Notes: a model not told the origin generated them from the sequence alone. A stretch of DNA of 43,333 nt from Pseudomonadota bacterium (GCA_026390445.1 JAPLFX010000005.1:1-43333), one strand, 5' to 3'. Positions 14,583 to 24,904 are shown, numbered from the stretch's first letter. A program made the numbers and translations.

Positions 14583-17414
14583 ATGTCAGAGCCACCATCT
14601 GTACAGAGCATGGAGCAGCTTTCGACCATTCTGCCGCCACCCATTGCGAGTATCGAACTAGACGGCGTGTCGACCAACAACCTCAAAGCGGTTGATGTGG
14701 CGTTTCCCTTGGGCATGATCAGCGTCGTCACCGGTGTCTCTGGCTCGGGAAAGAGCTCCTTGGTGTTTGATACCCTTTATGGCGAAGCTTACCGCCGCTA
14801 CGTCGAGAGCCTGTCGAGCTTTGCCCGTCAATACCTCCAAGCCCTTCCTAAACCTGATATTCGCGCCGTTCGCCATTTGCCGCCGGCGATCGCGGTGCGG
14901 CAGATGCAGTCTAGCGCCAGCAATCGCTCGACGGTCGGCACCGCCACCGAACTGACCGATTTGCTGCGCGTGCTGTTTACGCATCTTGCCGGCATTTACT
15001 GCAGTACTTGTGCCGCGCCGGTCCATAAGGATCATCCCGAGGCCGTAGCGGCCCATACCGTGCGTGCGCATGATGGCAACAAAATACTGGTTTGTGCACC
15101 CTTGGAGCGCTGGGGCAAAGTTGCAGCTAAGGATCTGCGGGCGCAGTTAGAAGGCCAGGGGTTTAGTCGCCTACTTACTGCAGGCGGCGCGACGGTGAAG
15201 CTCGGCGAGGCGAAGGTCGCGGAGTTTAAAGGCGCGGCAGTGGTCATCGACCGCATCAGCGTTGGTCCAGACAGCGCGAGTCGTCTTGGGGAATCCCTGC
15301 GGCTGGCATTTAAAGTCGGGCGCGGCAAGCTTTGGGTGGTGCCACCACATGGTGCGCCGGAGGCTTTTTCCGCCGGCTTGGACTGCCCTAGCTGCGGTCA
15401 GGAGTATTTGGAACCGTCGATGGCGCTGTTGTCGTTCAATCATCCACTGGGTGCTTGTCCCGCCTGTCAGGGGTTTGGTTTTACCAGCGACGTCGACATG
15501 AGCAAAGTGATTCCAGATCGCAACTCGTCGCTGGCTGAAGCCGGTGTCGTTGCCTGGAACTTTGGTGCCTTTAAGGAATACTACGCTTGGGCAAAGGTGA
15601 GCGCGAAGGCTCGCTCAATGCCCTTTGATAAACCCTTCAGCGATTATAGTGACGACGACTGGCAGTGGCTGCGCACTGGGTCTGGCAAGACCTTTGATGG
15701 GATCGACGGCTTTTTTGCCTATCTCGCCAGCAAGAAATATAAGGCGCATTACCGGATCCACGCCGCGCGTTTTCGCCTTTATGTGCCGTGTGTCACCTGC
15801 GGTGGCCAGCGTCTGAACACCAAGGCGCTGGCGTGCCGGGTTCAAGGCGTACAATTGGCGCAGGTCTGCAAGATGGCCGTGACCGATGTCGAAGCATGGC
15901 TCAGCAAGGTCCAGGCAGTCGCCGAGAGCGGCGCTACCGAGGGGCATCAGGCGGCCAATGACGGGCTGCTTGGGATCACCGAAGCCGTCCAGGAGATGGC
16001 GGCACGCTTAACCTATCTACGTAAAATCGGTGTATCCTACCTCTCGCTCGATCGTGCTGCGCGCTCCTTGTCCGGCGGTGAACTCCAGCGCATCAATATG
16101 GCCCGCTGCCTTGGCAGTGCTTTAACCGACACCTTGTTTTGTTTAGATGAACCGAGCTCGGGGCTGCACGCGCGCGATAGCGGCAACCTTCTCGCGATCA
16201 TTCGCGAGCTGCGTGACCAGGGCAATACGGTGGTCATGGTCGAGCATGAACGGCGGCTGATCGCCGGCGCCGACCACCTGGTTGAGATTGGCCCTGCAGC
16301 TGGGCACGCCGGGGGCCGCGTTGTTTATGCTGGAGCGGCGCAGTTGTGGCAGCGTCCCGAGGTCGCGCCGCCGCTTAAGGTCGCGTCTATTGGTGAGGGC
16401 CACCGCTTTATCGAGATCAAGGGCGCGCGTACGCACAACCTGAAGAACCTGTCGGTGCGCTTTCCTTTGGCTGCAATCACCGCGGTGTGTGGCGTCAGCG
16501 GCAGCGGCAAGACCAGTTTGGTCCAGCACACCCTGTATCCGCTGCTGGCGGCGGCCCTTGGGCAGGCCATTGAACGCAGCTCGGAGTCGCAGCCAGTGGT
16601 AGGTGGGGTGGGGCCGACAAGCTTGATCAAGGTCCATGGCGAGGTCGTTCTGGTCAGCCAAGCCTCCTTGGGGCGATCCAGTCGCTCCAACATTGCCACC
16701 TACCTGGGCTTGATGGATGAGATTCGTAAACTGCTGGCGGCGCAGCCCCTGGCTCGTAAGTTGGGCTTAAAGCCTGGCTCTTTTAGCTTTAACACCCCTG
16801 GGGGGCGCTGCGAGACTTGCCGCGGCCTCGGCACCGTGACGGAAGACCTGTCGTTTCTCGGTGAGATGGAGGTCTGTTGCCCTGCGTGCTCCGGCCGGCG
16901 CTTCGAAGACAAAGTGCTTGGGGTCGAAATTTTAGGGAAAAACCTGATCCAGATGCTTAAAATGACGGTCGCCGAGGCGCGTGAGTTTTTTTACGATCGG
17001 CCGATGATCGTCAAGATCTGCGACCAGGTGATGGGCATGGGCATGGGTTATCTGACGCTTGGTCAGCGGACCAGCAGCTTCTCTGGTGGCGAGGCGCAGC
17101 GGCTTAAGCTGGTCAGTCGCGTGCGTGGGGCCGAGCCAGGCAAACCGTCGATCTTGATCTTTGATGAGCCGACCACCGGCCTGAGTGATAGCGACGTCGC
17201 CAATCTCCTGGACCAGCTGCGTCTACTAGCAAAGCAGGGTCACATGGTGATCGTCGTCGAGCACCATCTTGATGTTTTGCGTTCGGCGGATTGGCTGATA
17301 GAAATAGGCCCTGAAGCAGCGACGGCCGGCGGAGAACTGGTTTATTCCGGAGTACCGGCGGGATTGACAGCAGTAAGTCGGTCGCTGACGCGACCGTTCC
17401 TTTGGGGGCCATGA
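14583..17414 (+). CDS. UvrA-family excinuclease ATPase, probably a divergent paralogue
   Basis: A 943-residue tandem ABC ATPase of the UvrA family, which recognises DNA damage. The first half has the Walker A GVSGSGKSS (about residue 51), the family signature RRYVESLSSFARQYL, and an LSGGELQRI ABC signature; the second half has GVSGSGKTS, FSGGEAQRLKL and the Walker B LIFDEPTTGL. Zinc-binding cysteine pairs are seen at CPSC/CPAC, CVTC and CETC/CPAC. The length matches UvrA, and a region equal to the UvrB-binding domain appears present. However several family motifs are altered (SASNRSTVGTATEL where UvrA has NPRSTVGTVTE, and the HYRIHAARFRLYVPC segment), so I favour a paralogue rather than the housekeeping UvrA. 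ATG is at 14583; a GTG two codons earlier is possible. The stop overlaps the panB start in ATGA. Confidence 0.88.
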   Translation: MSEPPSVQSMEQLSTILPPPIASIELDGVSTNNLKAVDVAFPLGMISVVTGVSGSGKSSLVFDTLYGEAYRRYVESLSSFARQYLQALPKPDIRAVRHLPPAIAVRQMQSSASNRSTVGTATELTDLLRVLFTHLAGIYCSTCAAPVHKDHPEAVAAHTVRAHDGNKILVCAPLERWGKVAAKDLRAQLEGQGFSRLLTAGGATVKLGEAKVAEFKGAAVVIDRISVGPDSASRLGESLRLAFKVGRGKLWVVPPHGAPEAFSAGLDCPSCGQEYLEPSMALLSFNHPLGACPACQGFGFTSDVDMSKVIPDRNSSLAEAGVVAWNFGAFKEYYAWAKVSAKARSMPFDKPFSDYSDDDWQWLRTGSGKTFDGIDGFFAYLASKKYKAHYRIHAARFRLYVPCVTCGGQRLNTKALACRVQGVQLAQVCKMAVTDVEAWLSKVQAVAESGATEGHQAANDGLLGITEAVQEMAARLTYLRKIGVSYLSLDRAARSLSGGELQRINMARCLGSALTDTLFCLDEPSSGLHARDSGNLLAIIRELRDQGNTVVMVEHERRLIAGADHLVEIGPAAGHAGGRVVYAGAAQLWQRPEVAPPLKVASIGEGHRFIEIKGARTHNLKNLSVRFPLAAITAVCGVSGSGKTSLVQHTLYPLLAAALGQAIERSSESQPVVGGVGPTSLIKVHGEVVLVSQASLGRSSRSNIATYLGLMDEIRKLLAAQPLARKLGLKPGSFSFNTPGGRCETCRGLGTVTEDLSFLGEMEVCCPACSGRRFEDKVLGVEILGKNLIQMLKMTVAEAREFFYDRPMIVKICDQVMGMGMGYLTLGQRTSSFSGGEAQRLKLVSRVRGAEPGKPSILIFDEPTTGLSDSDVANLLDQLRLLAKQGHMVIVVEHHLDVLRSADWLIEIGPEAATAGGELVYSGVPAGLTAVSRSLTRPFLWGP

Positions 17415-18235
17415 TGAGTAAGTACACACAGCGCGAAGCTGTGACCATTAGCCAGATTCTGGCGGCGAAGCAAAGTGGTCCGAAGTTATCTGCAGTGACC
17501 TGTTATGATAGCGCTTTTGCACGTCTCATCGATCATACGAGCGTCGATATCGTGCTGGTTGGCGATAGTTTGGGCAACGTCATGCTCGGTCATGACGGCA
17601 CCGTAGCGGTGACCATGAACGATATGCTGCATCACACGGCGGCGGTGGCGCGGGTGCTGAAACGGCCGTTTTTGTGTGCTGATATGCCGTTTTTAAGCTA
17701 TCAGGTCTCGACCGAGCAGGCGCTGACGAACGCTGCTCGCCTGATCCAGGAAGGCGGCGCGCAAGGCGTGAAGGTCGAGGGCGGTCGCCCTATTTGTCCG
17801 CAGGTCAAGGCGATCGTTCAGGCCGGAATCCCGGTGATGGGCCATTTGGGTCTGACCCCGCAAAGCGTCCATGCCATGGGTGGTTACCGGGTTCAAGGCC
17901 GTGGCAGCGACGCGGCGCAACAGATTCTCGATGATGCCCATGCTCTGCAAGATGCCGGGATCTTTGCACTCGTTCTGGAAATGGTGCCGGAGCGGCTGGC
18001 CGAGCGGATCACGGCGTCGCTGCACGTTCCGACCATCGGTATCGGGGCTGGGGTGAAATGCGATGGCCAAATCCTCGTCTTGCACGATATCCTGGGCTTT
18101 GACTCCGGCTTCAGTCCGAAGTTTTTAAAGAAGTACGCCAATCTTGGCGACACCGTGCAGCAAGCCCTAGATGCCTATGACCGCGACGTCAAAGGCGGCG
18201 TATACCCAGGGCCGGAACATAGTTTCAAAGAGTGA
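17411..18235 (+). CDS. panB: 3-methyl-2-oxobutanoate hydroxymethyltransferase (ketopantoate synthesis)
   Basis: A 274-residue enzyme that adds a hydroxymethyl group from methylene-tetrahydrofolate to 2-oxoisovalerate, the first step of pantothenate and CoA synthesis. Motifs are clear: TCYDSAFARLID, the metal/substrate motif VGDSLGNVMLGHDGT, the helix ADMPFLSYQ, KVEGG, and MGHLGLTPQSVH. The length is close to E. coli PanB (264). The ATG at 17411 overlaps the stop of the UvrA-like gene by 4 bp, with a GGGGG just upstream; a second ATG follows at once at 17414. No panC or panD is adjacent, so the pathway genes are scattered. Coupling to a DNA-repair type ATPase is unusual. Confidence 0.96.
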   Translation: MMSKYTQREAVTISQILAAKQSGPKLSAVTCYDSAFARLIDHTSVDIVLVGDSLGNVMLGHDGTVAVTMNDMLHHTAAVARVLKRPFLCADMPFLSYQVSTEQALTNAARLIQEGGAQGVKVEGGRPICPQVKAIVQAGIPVMGHLGLTPQSVHAMGGYRVQGRGSDAAQQILDDAHALQDAGIFALVLEMVPERLAERITASLHVPTIGIGAGVKCDGQILVLHDILGFDSGFSPKFLKKYANLGDTVQQALDAYDRDVKGGVYPGPEHSFKE

Positions 18236-18274
18236 TCCCAACCACCATCCCGTGCAGCGGACAATAAAAACGAC

Positions 18275-19375
18275 ATGGCGACCAAACGCGACTATTACGA
18301 GATTTTGAGCATTGAGCGTACCGTGACCGAGGTGGAGATTAAAGCCGCCTACCGTAAGGCAGCGCTGAAGCATCACCCCGACCGCAACCCCGGTGATCAG
18401 GCCGCGGAGCTGATGTTTAAGGAGGCCTCGGAGGCTTATGAGATCCTTAGCCACCCGGAAAAACGTGCCGCCTACGATCGCTATGGACATGCCGGTGTGC
18501 AGGGCCAGGGCTTTCAGGATGCTGGCGATATCTTTTCGAGCTTTGGCAATATCTTCGAAGAATTCTTTGGCTTCAGCGGTGGCGCGCAAGGTGGCGGGCG
18601 CGGGCGGGTGCGCCGCGGCGCCGATCTGCGCTACGATCTGACGCTTGAGTTTGAAGAGGCGGTCTTCGGTATCGACCGCGAATTGGAGTTTGAGCGGGCT
18701 TGCGAGTGTGCTGAGTGCAACGGTAGCCGCGCTGAGCCGGGTGGTAAGTCGACCTGTAAAACCTGCGGCGGTGTCGGGCAGGTCCGTCGCAGTCAGGGGT
18801 TCTTTGCGATCCAGACAGCCTGTCCAACGTGCCGCGGTGAAGGTGAGCAGATCACCAAGCCGTGCAAAAGCTGCCACGGCAAAGGCGTGAAGATGGAGCG
18901 CAAGAAGCTCTCCGTCAAAATCCCACCAGGTGTCGATACGGGTCTTCGCCTGCGGGTCGGCGGCGAAGGCGAATCGGGTGGCGCGCAGGGACAGCCCGGC
19001 GATCTCTACGTGGTGCTGCATGTCAAAGAAAGTAAAATATTCGAGCGCGACGATAACGACTTAGTTCTGACGCGCCCGATCGGTATAGCGCAGGCGTCCT
19101 TGGGCAGCCGGCTGACGATCCCAACTCTAGAGGGTGACAAAACCATTGAAGTCCCGGCAGGCGTTCAGCATGGTCACCGCATTACCCTCGCTGGGGCAGG
19201 CGTGCCGCATCTGAAGGGAATTGGGCGAGGTGATTTACACGTCCAGCTGGAACTGGTGGTACCGAAGAAGTTGAGCAAGGAGCAACGCGAGTTACTGGAA
19301 AAATTCGCCGAGATTTCCGGCGAGGATGCCCATGCCGGCGGTGGTGGCTTCTTTCATAAGATCTTCGGTGATTAA
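18275..19375 (+). CDS. dnaJ: Chaperone protein DnaJ (Hsp40)
   Basis: A 366-residue class A J-protein, the usual DnaJ length. The J domain (1-70) has the HPD triad at 34-36 that stimulates DnaK ATPase. A Gly/Phe-rich stretch follows (GFQDAGDIFSSFGNIF and GGAQGGGRGRVRRG), then four zinc-binding CxxC motifs (CAEC, CKTC, CPTC, CKSC), of which the first ends in CNGSR rather than CxGxG, and the C-terminal substrate-binding domain. The acting partner DnaK is not in the window. It starts 39 bp after panB; no strong ribosome site is seen. It ends 9 bp from the convergent zinc-ribbon gene. Confidence 0.95.
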   Translation: MATKRDYYEILSIERTVTEVEIKAAYRKAALKHHPDRNPGDQAAELMFKEASEAYEILSHPEKRAAYDRYGHAGVQGQGFQDAGDIFSSFGNIFEEFFGFSGGAQGGGRGRVRRGADLRYDLTLEFEEAVFGIDRELEFERACECAECNGSRAEPGGKSTCKTCGGVGQVRRSQGFFAIQTACPTCRGEGEQITKPCKSCHGKGVKMERKKLSVKIPPGVDTGLRLRVGGEGESGGAQGQPGDLYVVLHVKESKIFERDDNDLVLTRPIGIAQASLGSRLTIPTLEGDKTIEVPAGVQHGHRITLAGAGVPHLKGIGRGDLHVQLELVVPKKLSKEQRELLEKFAEISGEDAHAGGGGFFHKIFGD

Positions 19376-19384
19376 GAGTGGGAC

Positions 19385-20125
19385 CTAAGAATGCGGAATG
19401 GGCGTGGCCATGAGTTTATCGTGCCAGGCCAAGACCGACTTGAGGTCGATCGCGTCGAGATTGCGGATATTATAGTGGTAGCGCTGAAACACGGCCTCCT
19501 CGGTGACCTCGTCGAGGCGGCCTTTTTTGGTCAGCTGGAGCCCCTTGATCTCGGGGATCAAGTCGTTGCTCAGGAACAGCGTCGCTGCTCCGTCGCTAAA
19601 TTTATGATGCATCGAGGCGACGTTATAAAAGTTGCGGTCGATGGTGCAAGACTTGCAAAATTTCCACTGGTGCCGCGCTAGGCCTGCCTCGGTGTTCGCC
19701 GCGCTGCAGGTGGCGCAGAACTCGACGACACGAAAATTCTTTGACGTAAGGTAGCGAAAGGCTAGCTTGCGCCGCGTCTCACGGTCGTTGGCGAGGCTGA
19801 GAAAGACGGCGTTCTTGCGGTCGAACAGCTTTTTGCGCTCGTCTATGGAGGGGCATTTCTTGGCGTGGCTGGTCAGCATGAGAGCACTAAGAAAACGGTA
19901 ATTGATCGCTCGCTCCGGTCGTTCCATATTGGCGAACGCCTCAAACAACGCTTCGTAGCGGCGAAACAAGCCGGCCAAGTCGCGCGTTGGGTTGCGGATC
20001 AATACCAACTCGCCAGCGAACTGCAGCTTTAGACTGCCTTGCGGCACCCTTTTGGCGACCTTTTTTGCGGTCTCAGCCTCACTGGGTTGGAGATTCGCCG
20101 CAGCGCTAACTTTGTCTCCGGTCAC
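19385..20125 (-). CDS. Protein of unknown function with a zinc-ribbon-like Cys motif
   Basis: A 246-residue soluble protein, basic and rich in Lys and Arg, which I do not recognise. In the middle two cysteine pairs (EFCATC and KFCKSC, about 24 residues apart) could form a zinc ribbon, so nucleic-acid or protein binding is possible. Flanking sequence is mainly helical (FRRYEALFEAFANMERPERA, RKLFDRKNAVFL). There is no signal peptide or membrane segment. The start is GTG at 20125, chosen because AAAGGAG stands 10 nt upstream. It lies 61 bp after the LolC/E-like gene on the same strand and could share its transcript. Confidence 0.7.
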   Translation of the reverse strand: MTGDKVSAAANLQPSEAETAKKVAKRVPQGSLKLQFAGELVLIRNPTRDLAGLFRRYEALFEAFANMERPERAINYRFLSALMLTSHAKKCPSIDERKKLFDRKNAVFLSLANDRETRRKLAFRYLTSKNFRVVEFCATCSAANTEAGLARHQWKFCKSCTIDRNFYNVASMHHKFSDGAATLFLSNDLIPEIKGLQLTKKGRLDEVTEEAVFQRYHYNIRNLDAIDLKSVLAWHDKLMATPIPHS

Positions 20126-20178
20126 GAGTTGGAGGCTCCTTTGTCGATGATGCTTGATCAGACGTTATCATTGGCAAG

Positions 20179-20198
20179 GGCGCGAATCAATTCGCGCC
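20179..20198. other. Hairpin spanning the stop codon of the LolC/E gene
   Basis: A perfect 9-bp stem (20179-20187 with 20190-20198, GGCGCGAAT/ATTCGCGCC) with a 2-nt loop contains the TGA stop of the permease gene. There is no U-tract after it on the minus strand, so it is not a standard terminator. It could be a mild attenuator, an mRNA 3'-end stabiliser or chance. Confidence 0.4.
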
Positions 20199-21437
20199 TT
20201 GGTTGCCGCGGAAGCCCTCGACTGGGTCGACGCGGCTGGCCATAAATGCTGGAAACAGCCCGGCGAGGACGGCGATTGCCAGACTGACCGCGCCCACTGT
20301 GACATAGACCCACCATTCGTAGGCAACGGGTAAGCGAGCCAGCAGATATAGATCGGGGAGGTCGATAAATTGGTAGCGTTCGAGCAGCGAACACAGGCCG
20401 ACCGCTAAGACCATGCCGATGAGTCCGCCGACGACGCCGACGTAGATCCCTTGCTTGATAAATAAGATGAGGATTTGTCGATTGGTGGCACCAAGGGCTT
20501 TCAAGATGGAGATGTCGCGTTGGCGTTGGCTGACCGCGACAAATACGGTCGTGAGGATATTAAAACCGGCGACCCCGGCGACCAGGCCGGTGATCAACAA
20601 GATGACGACGCGTTCCATCCGCATGGCTTCGAACAACGGTTTATTGAATGATTGCCATTCCTTGATCGACAGCGAGTATTTGGCGCTCATCTGCTCCGCC
20701 ACGGCGGGGCTATCCCAGGGCTTGATCAAGCCGATCTCCAGCCCGGTGACTCGCTTATTTTTGTAAAAAAATCGCTGCGCTGCCGGCAGGCTCATGAGGA
20801 TCAGCTTGTTGTCGTAGTGCTTAAGTCCGGAGTCATAGACGCCGACGATTTTGAACTTCTTCATGCCCGCGAGGTTTTCCTTGGATGGATCCACGAGATC
20901 GACGGTCTCGCCCACCTTGCCACCGAGCAGAGACAGCAAACCCGTGCCGACCACCACCGACGGTACCTCTGGCGTTGGCTTGCCGGCTCCGTCATCGATG
21001 ATCTCCTGCTGCAAGATATCGAGGGCGCTGCTTGGTCTAGTGATCGAGGCTAGACTCTGCACGTTTTCGCGCAGCTTCGGATCGGTGCCGCGAATCAGGA
21101 CGCCATGCAGCAAGGTCTCGCGCCGTGCCATGGTCTCGAAATGGATGAACGGTGAGATCCCGCTGACGACACCCTTGAAGTCACGGTTGATATCCTTGGT
21201 CCACTCCGCCGGATTGTTCATGCCGTTGGGAAAGCGGTAGGCCATGATGTGGGCATTGGCTTCGAGAAAGCGCCGGCGCAGCTCCGTCTCAAAGCCATTG
21301 ATCACCGACCAGACGACGATCATCGCCGCCACACCGATGGCAACGCCGGCGATCGTCAGCAGTGAAATCCAGGAAAAGAAGCGGTTATTGCGTCCCGCCT
21401 GCATGTAGCGACGGGCGATAAACGTGGTGACGGACAT
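20187..21437 (-). CDS. LolC/LolE-family lipoprotein-releasing ABC permease
   Basis: A 416-residue inner-membrane permease of the MacB/FtsX superfamily. It has the LolC/E layout: one N-terminal transmembrane segment (about 22-46, with SLLTIAGVAIGVAAMIVVWS), a large periplasmic domain, and three C-terminal segments, with the FtsX motif ISILKALGATNRQI before the second. Such subunits pair with the LolD ATPase to extract lipoproteins from the inner membrane and hand them to LolA. No lolD or second permease is next to it, so it is an orphan and I cannot say if it is LolC, LolE or a single merged LolF-type subunit. A good promoter is seen upstream. Confidence 0.88.
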   Translation of the reverse strand: MSVTTFIARRYMQAGRNNRFFSWISLLTIAGVAIGVAAMIVVWSVINGFETELRRRFLEANAHIMAYRFPNGMNNPAEWTKDINRDFKGVVSGISPFIHFETMARRETLLHGVLIRGTDPKLRENVQSLASITRPSSALDILQQEIIDDGAGKPTPEVPSVVVGTGLLSLLGGKVGETVDLVDPSKENLAGMKKFKIVGVYDSGLKHYDNKLILMSLPAAQRFFYKNKRVTGLEIGLIKPWDSPAVAEQMSAKYSLSIKEWQSFNKPLFEAMRMERVVILLITGLVAGVAGFNILTTVFVAVSQRQRDISILKALGATNRQILILFIKQGIYVGVVGGLIGMVLAVGLCSLLERYQFIDLPDLYLLARLPVAYEWWVYVTVGAVSLAIAVLAGLFPAFMASRVDPVEGFRGNQGAN

Positions 21438-21478
21438 GAGGCGCCTGTCAAAAGCTAGGTGTGATGCCAGAGTCCTCG

Positions 21479-21506
21479 TTTATAGCCGGACTGGCTGGCT
21501 TTTCAA
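21479..21506 (-). promoter_or_regulatory. Putative sigma-70 promoter of the LolC/E gene
   Basis: On the minus strand TTGAAA (21506-21501) and TATAAA (21484-21479) are separated by 16 bp; both boxes match 5 of 6. The start of transcription would be about 35 nt before the ATG at 21437. This gives the permease a promoter of its own, downstream of hemB. Confidence 0.6.
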
Positions 21507-21560
21507 AGCTGCTTGCACGGTGGCTACTTAGACCGGAGGCCGAGAGCCAAGCGCGGGCGG

Positions 21561-22595
<1,035 letters not shown>

Positions 22596-22653
22596 CTATG
22601 ATTATTCCATGATCTGTGTTTTAATATCAGCACTTTTATCAAGGGGATGAGCG

Positions 22654-23253
22654 TTGTCCAAGCCCTGGCCGCGGATGATCTTGGGTATCGATCCCGGATC
22701 TCGACTCACCGGTTTTGCCCTGATCCAAAGCCGCTGCGCCCGGCCGATGCTGCCACGAGACTTTGTCGTCGTTCAGGCTGGGGTCCTTCGCGCCGACGGG
22801 GACCTTCCTCACCGCGAACGCCTCGGTCTATTGCATACCGCCCTCTACGAATTGGCGATCGATCTGAAGCCCGATGTGTGTGTCCTTGAGAAGGCCTTTT
22901 TTGGCGAAAACGCTAGCAGTGCCCTGAAGTTGGGTGAGCTTCGCGGCGCCTATATCGCCGCCTGTGCAAGGTGTGTGGTGCCCGTCGAGGAAATCACCCC
23001 GGCCGAGGTTAAGAAATCGATCACCGGCCATGGTCGCGCCGATAAGGTGATGATTGAGATGGCTTTAAAGACCCTGCTGGGATTTGACCGTGGTGGCCTG
23101 CCGCACGATGTCACCGATGCCTTGGCGATCAGCCTGTGCTTCGGCTTGCAGCTCACCCGCAAGTGGACGGAACCGACGGTGGTGCCCCTGCGTCCAGGCC
23201 GTCATGGCGTGGATGCTGGGCGCAGGTCGAAGATGCCATTAACCCGAGCATGA
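22654..23253 (+). CDS. ruvC: Holliday junction resolvase RuvC
   Basis: A 199-residue endonuclease that resolves four-way junctions after RuvAB branch migration. Catalytic acidic residues are visible in order: D13 (GIDPGSRLTG), E79 (LEKAFFGEN), and D152/D155 in LPHDVTDALA. The start is TTG at 22654, chosen because AAGGGG lies 7 nt upstream; an ATG at 22678 would begin directly at the first beta strand but has no ribosome site. RuvA and RuvB are not adjacent. The C-terminal 30 residues are basic and not conserved in appearance. Confidence 0.93.
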   Translation: MSKPWPRMILGIDPGSRLTGFALIQSRCARPMLPRDFVVVQAGVLRADGDLPHRERLGLLHTALYELAIDLKPDVCVLEKAFFGENASSALKLGELRGAYIAACARCVVPVEEITPAEVKKSITGHGRADKVMIEMALKTLLGFDRGGLPHDVTDALAISLCFGLQLTRKWTEPTVVPLRPGRHGVDAGRRSKMPLTRA

Positions 23254-23301
23254 AATAGGCTCCGATTTCATGATTTTGTAGGGTTAGTTAATAAAATATC
23301 A

Positions 23302-23331
23302 TTGACTCTATGGATTGAATCAGGCAATGAT
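23302..23331 (+). promoter_or_regulatory. Putative promoter of the response regulator gene
   Basis: TTGACT (23302-23307, 5 of 6 to the -35 consensus) and AATGAT (23326-23331, 4 of 6 to the -10 consensus) are separated by 18 bp. It lies in the 196-bp gap between ruvC and the response regulator. The -10 match is modest. Confidence 0.35.
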
Positions 23332-23449
23332 ACGGGCTCGTAGATTGTCTGGATAGCTATGGGTTCCTTGGCCGCATGAAGATGAGGCCCAGCTTTTAGG
23401 TCTTGTCGCCAAAACCTGGAGCCTAGCGATCATCATTGGAGTGGTGGAT

Positions 23450-24880
23450 ATGCGCGTTTTGGTGGTGGATGACGATGAAACGCTGCGCTTGATCGTGCGC
23501 TCAACGCTCGAGAGTCGCGGCGATGAAGTGGTCGAGGCCGAAGACGGCGAAAAGGCCGTGCAGCTGGTCGCCAATTCTGGACCCTTCGACGCCGTCTTGC
23601 TCGATGTCAACATGCCGCGTTTGTCTGGCATCGACGCCCTGATTCGCATCAAGGATCTAAGTCCGACGACCTTCTGTTTGATGCTGACCGCCTACACCAA
23701 CGTGCAGGATGCTGTTGCGGCGATCAAACACGGCGCTTTTGATTACCTTGAGAAGCCGATCGATGGCGACCGGCTGCTGCGGGTGATGGACTCGGCGATT
23801 GCTGCCAATGCTTTGGTGGCCCAGCTGCGGTTCTCGGCGCCGCAACTTGAATTTGATACCGGTCGGAAGATCATCGGAAGTTCGACGCAGATTCAGAAGG
23901 TGTTCGAAATCATCCACCGCCTAGCCAAGGTCGACACTTCGGTGATGGTGCGCGGCGAGAGTGGGACTGGCAAGGAGCTGGTCGCGCGGGCGATTCACGT
24001 GAATTCGCACCGCATGAAGGGGCCGTTTGTTGCCGTTAACTGCGCGGCCATCCCCGAAAACCTCATCGAGAGCGAGATCTTTGGTCACGAAAAGGGTGCC
24101 TTCACCGGCGCCGACCGCAAAAAGATCGGCAAATTCCAGTTTGCTGAAGGCGGTACGCTGTTTCTCGATGAGATCGGCGATATCAGCGCCCAAATGCAGG
24201 TTAAGTTGTTGCGCGTGCTGCAAGAGAGGTTGTTTACACCGGTCGGCTCCAATCAGGAGATCAAGACCGATGTGCGCGTCGTGGCCGCGACCAACCAGCC
24301 GTTGGAGAAGATGACTCAGACGGGCGCTTTTCGCGCCGATCTGTTTTATCGCTTGAACGTCATGCCGATCACTCTGCCACCGCTACGTGAGCGCCGCGAA
24401 GACATCGCACCGCTAGCGCAGTTTATGGTGCAAAAGTTTAACAAGCTCCATCAGCGGACGATTAAAGGCTTTGACAACCGGGCGCTTGGGGCCTTGCGTC
24501 TGTACAATTGGCCGGGTAATATTCGCGAGTTAGAGAACGTCGTGGAACATGCGTTTATCGTCGAAGCCTCGGAACTGGTGCGCATCGAGTCCTTGCCTGA
24601 GCATATCCAAGCGATGGCGGCAGGTAAGAAAGAGGTGCTGGGCGAGTCCTTGGGTGAGCCGGCAAACGGCGGCGAAGATCCCGCGCTAGCGCAGGTCTCT
24701 GACCTTAACTACCCACAGCTCAAGGAGCGATTTGAACGCGAGTTTCTGATTCGTGCCTTGCGGGCGTTCAATGGTCGGGTGAATCAAACGGCTGAGCACA
24801 CCCAGATGACCAAGGTGACGTTGCTGCGTAAACTTGAGAAGTACGGCATCGATCCGAAGAGCTATTACAACCAGCATTGA
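23450..24880 (+). CDS. NtrC-family sigma-54-dependent response regulator
   Basis: A 476-residue transcription activator. The receiver domain (1-115) has the acidic pocket D8-D9, the phosphorylated D52 (LLDVNMP) and K102. The AAA+ domain (about 140-365) has Walker A GESGTGKE (169-176), the sigma-54 contact loop GAFTGA (216-221) and Walker B LFLDEIGD (237-244). A C-terminal Fis-type helix-turn-helix follows ([20 protein letters not shown]). It should activate sigma-54 promoters after phosphorylation by a sensor kinase. The start is the ATG at 23450 with GGAG 8 nt upstream; a GTG at 23441 would overlap that site. The likely partner is the PAS histidine kinase at 27575-30025, but this is inference from distance. 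Confidence 0.95.
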   Translation: MRVLVVDDDETLRLIVRSTLESRGDEVVEAEDGEKAVQLVANSGPFDAVLLDVNMPRLSGIDALIRIKDLSPTTFCLMLTAYTNVQDAVAAIKHGAFDYLEKPIDGDRLLRVMDSAIAANALVAQLRFSAPQLEFDTGRKIIGSSTQIQKVFEIIHRLAKVDTSVMVRGESGTGKELVARAIHVNSHRMKGPFVAVNCAAIPENLIESEIFGHEKGAFTGADRKKIGKFQFAEGGTLFLDEIGDISAQMQVKLLRVLQERLFTPVGSNQEIKTDVRVVAATNQPLEKMTQTGAFRADLFYRLNVMPITLPPLRERREDIAPLAQFMVQKFNKLHQRTIKGFDNRALGALRLYNWPGNIRELENVVEHAFIVEASELVRIESLPEHIQAMAAGKKEVLGESLGEPANGGEDPALAQVSDLNYPQLKERFEREFLIRALRAFNGRVNQTAEHTQMTKVTLLRKLEKYGIDPKSYYNQH

Positions 24881-24904
24881 CCTTCTGCGCGGCACGGCCT
24901 TTCA

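Noticed and set aside
16143-16661. A 172-codon minus-strand open frame inside the UvrA-like gene
   Set aside because: It is antisense to ABC signature and Walker motifs and has no ribosome site.
18167-19021. A 284-codon minus-strand open frame antisense to dnaJ
   Set aside because: It covers the J, Gly/Phe and zinc domains of dnaJ, which is certain from sequence; the antisense product is Ala/Leu/Thr-rich without motifs.
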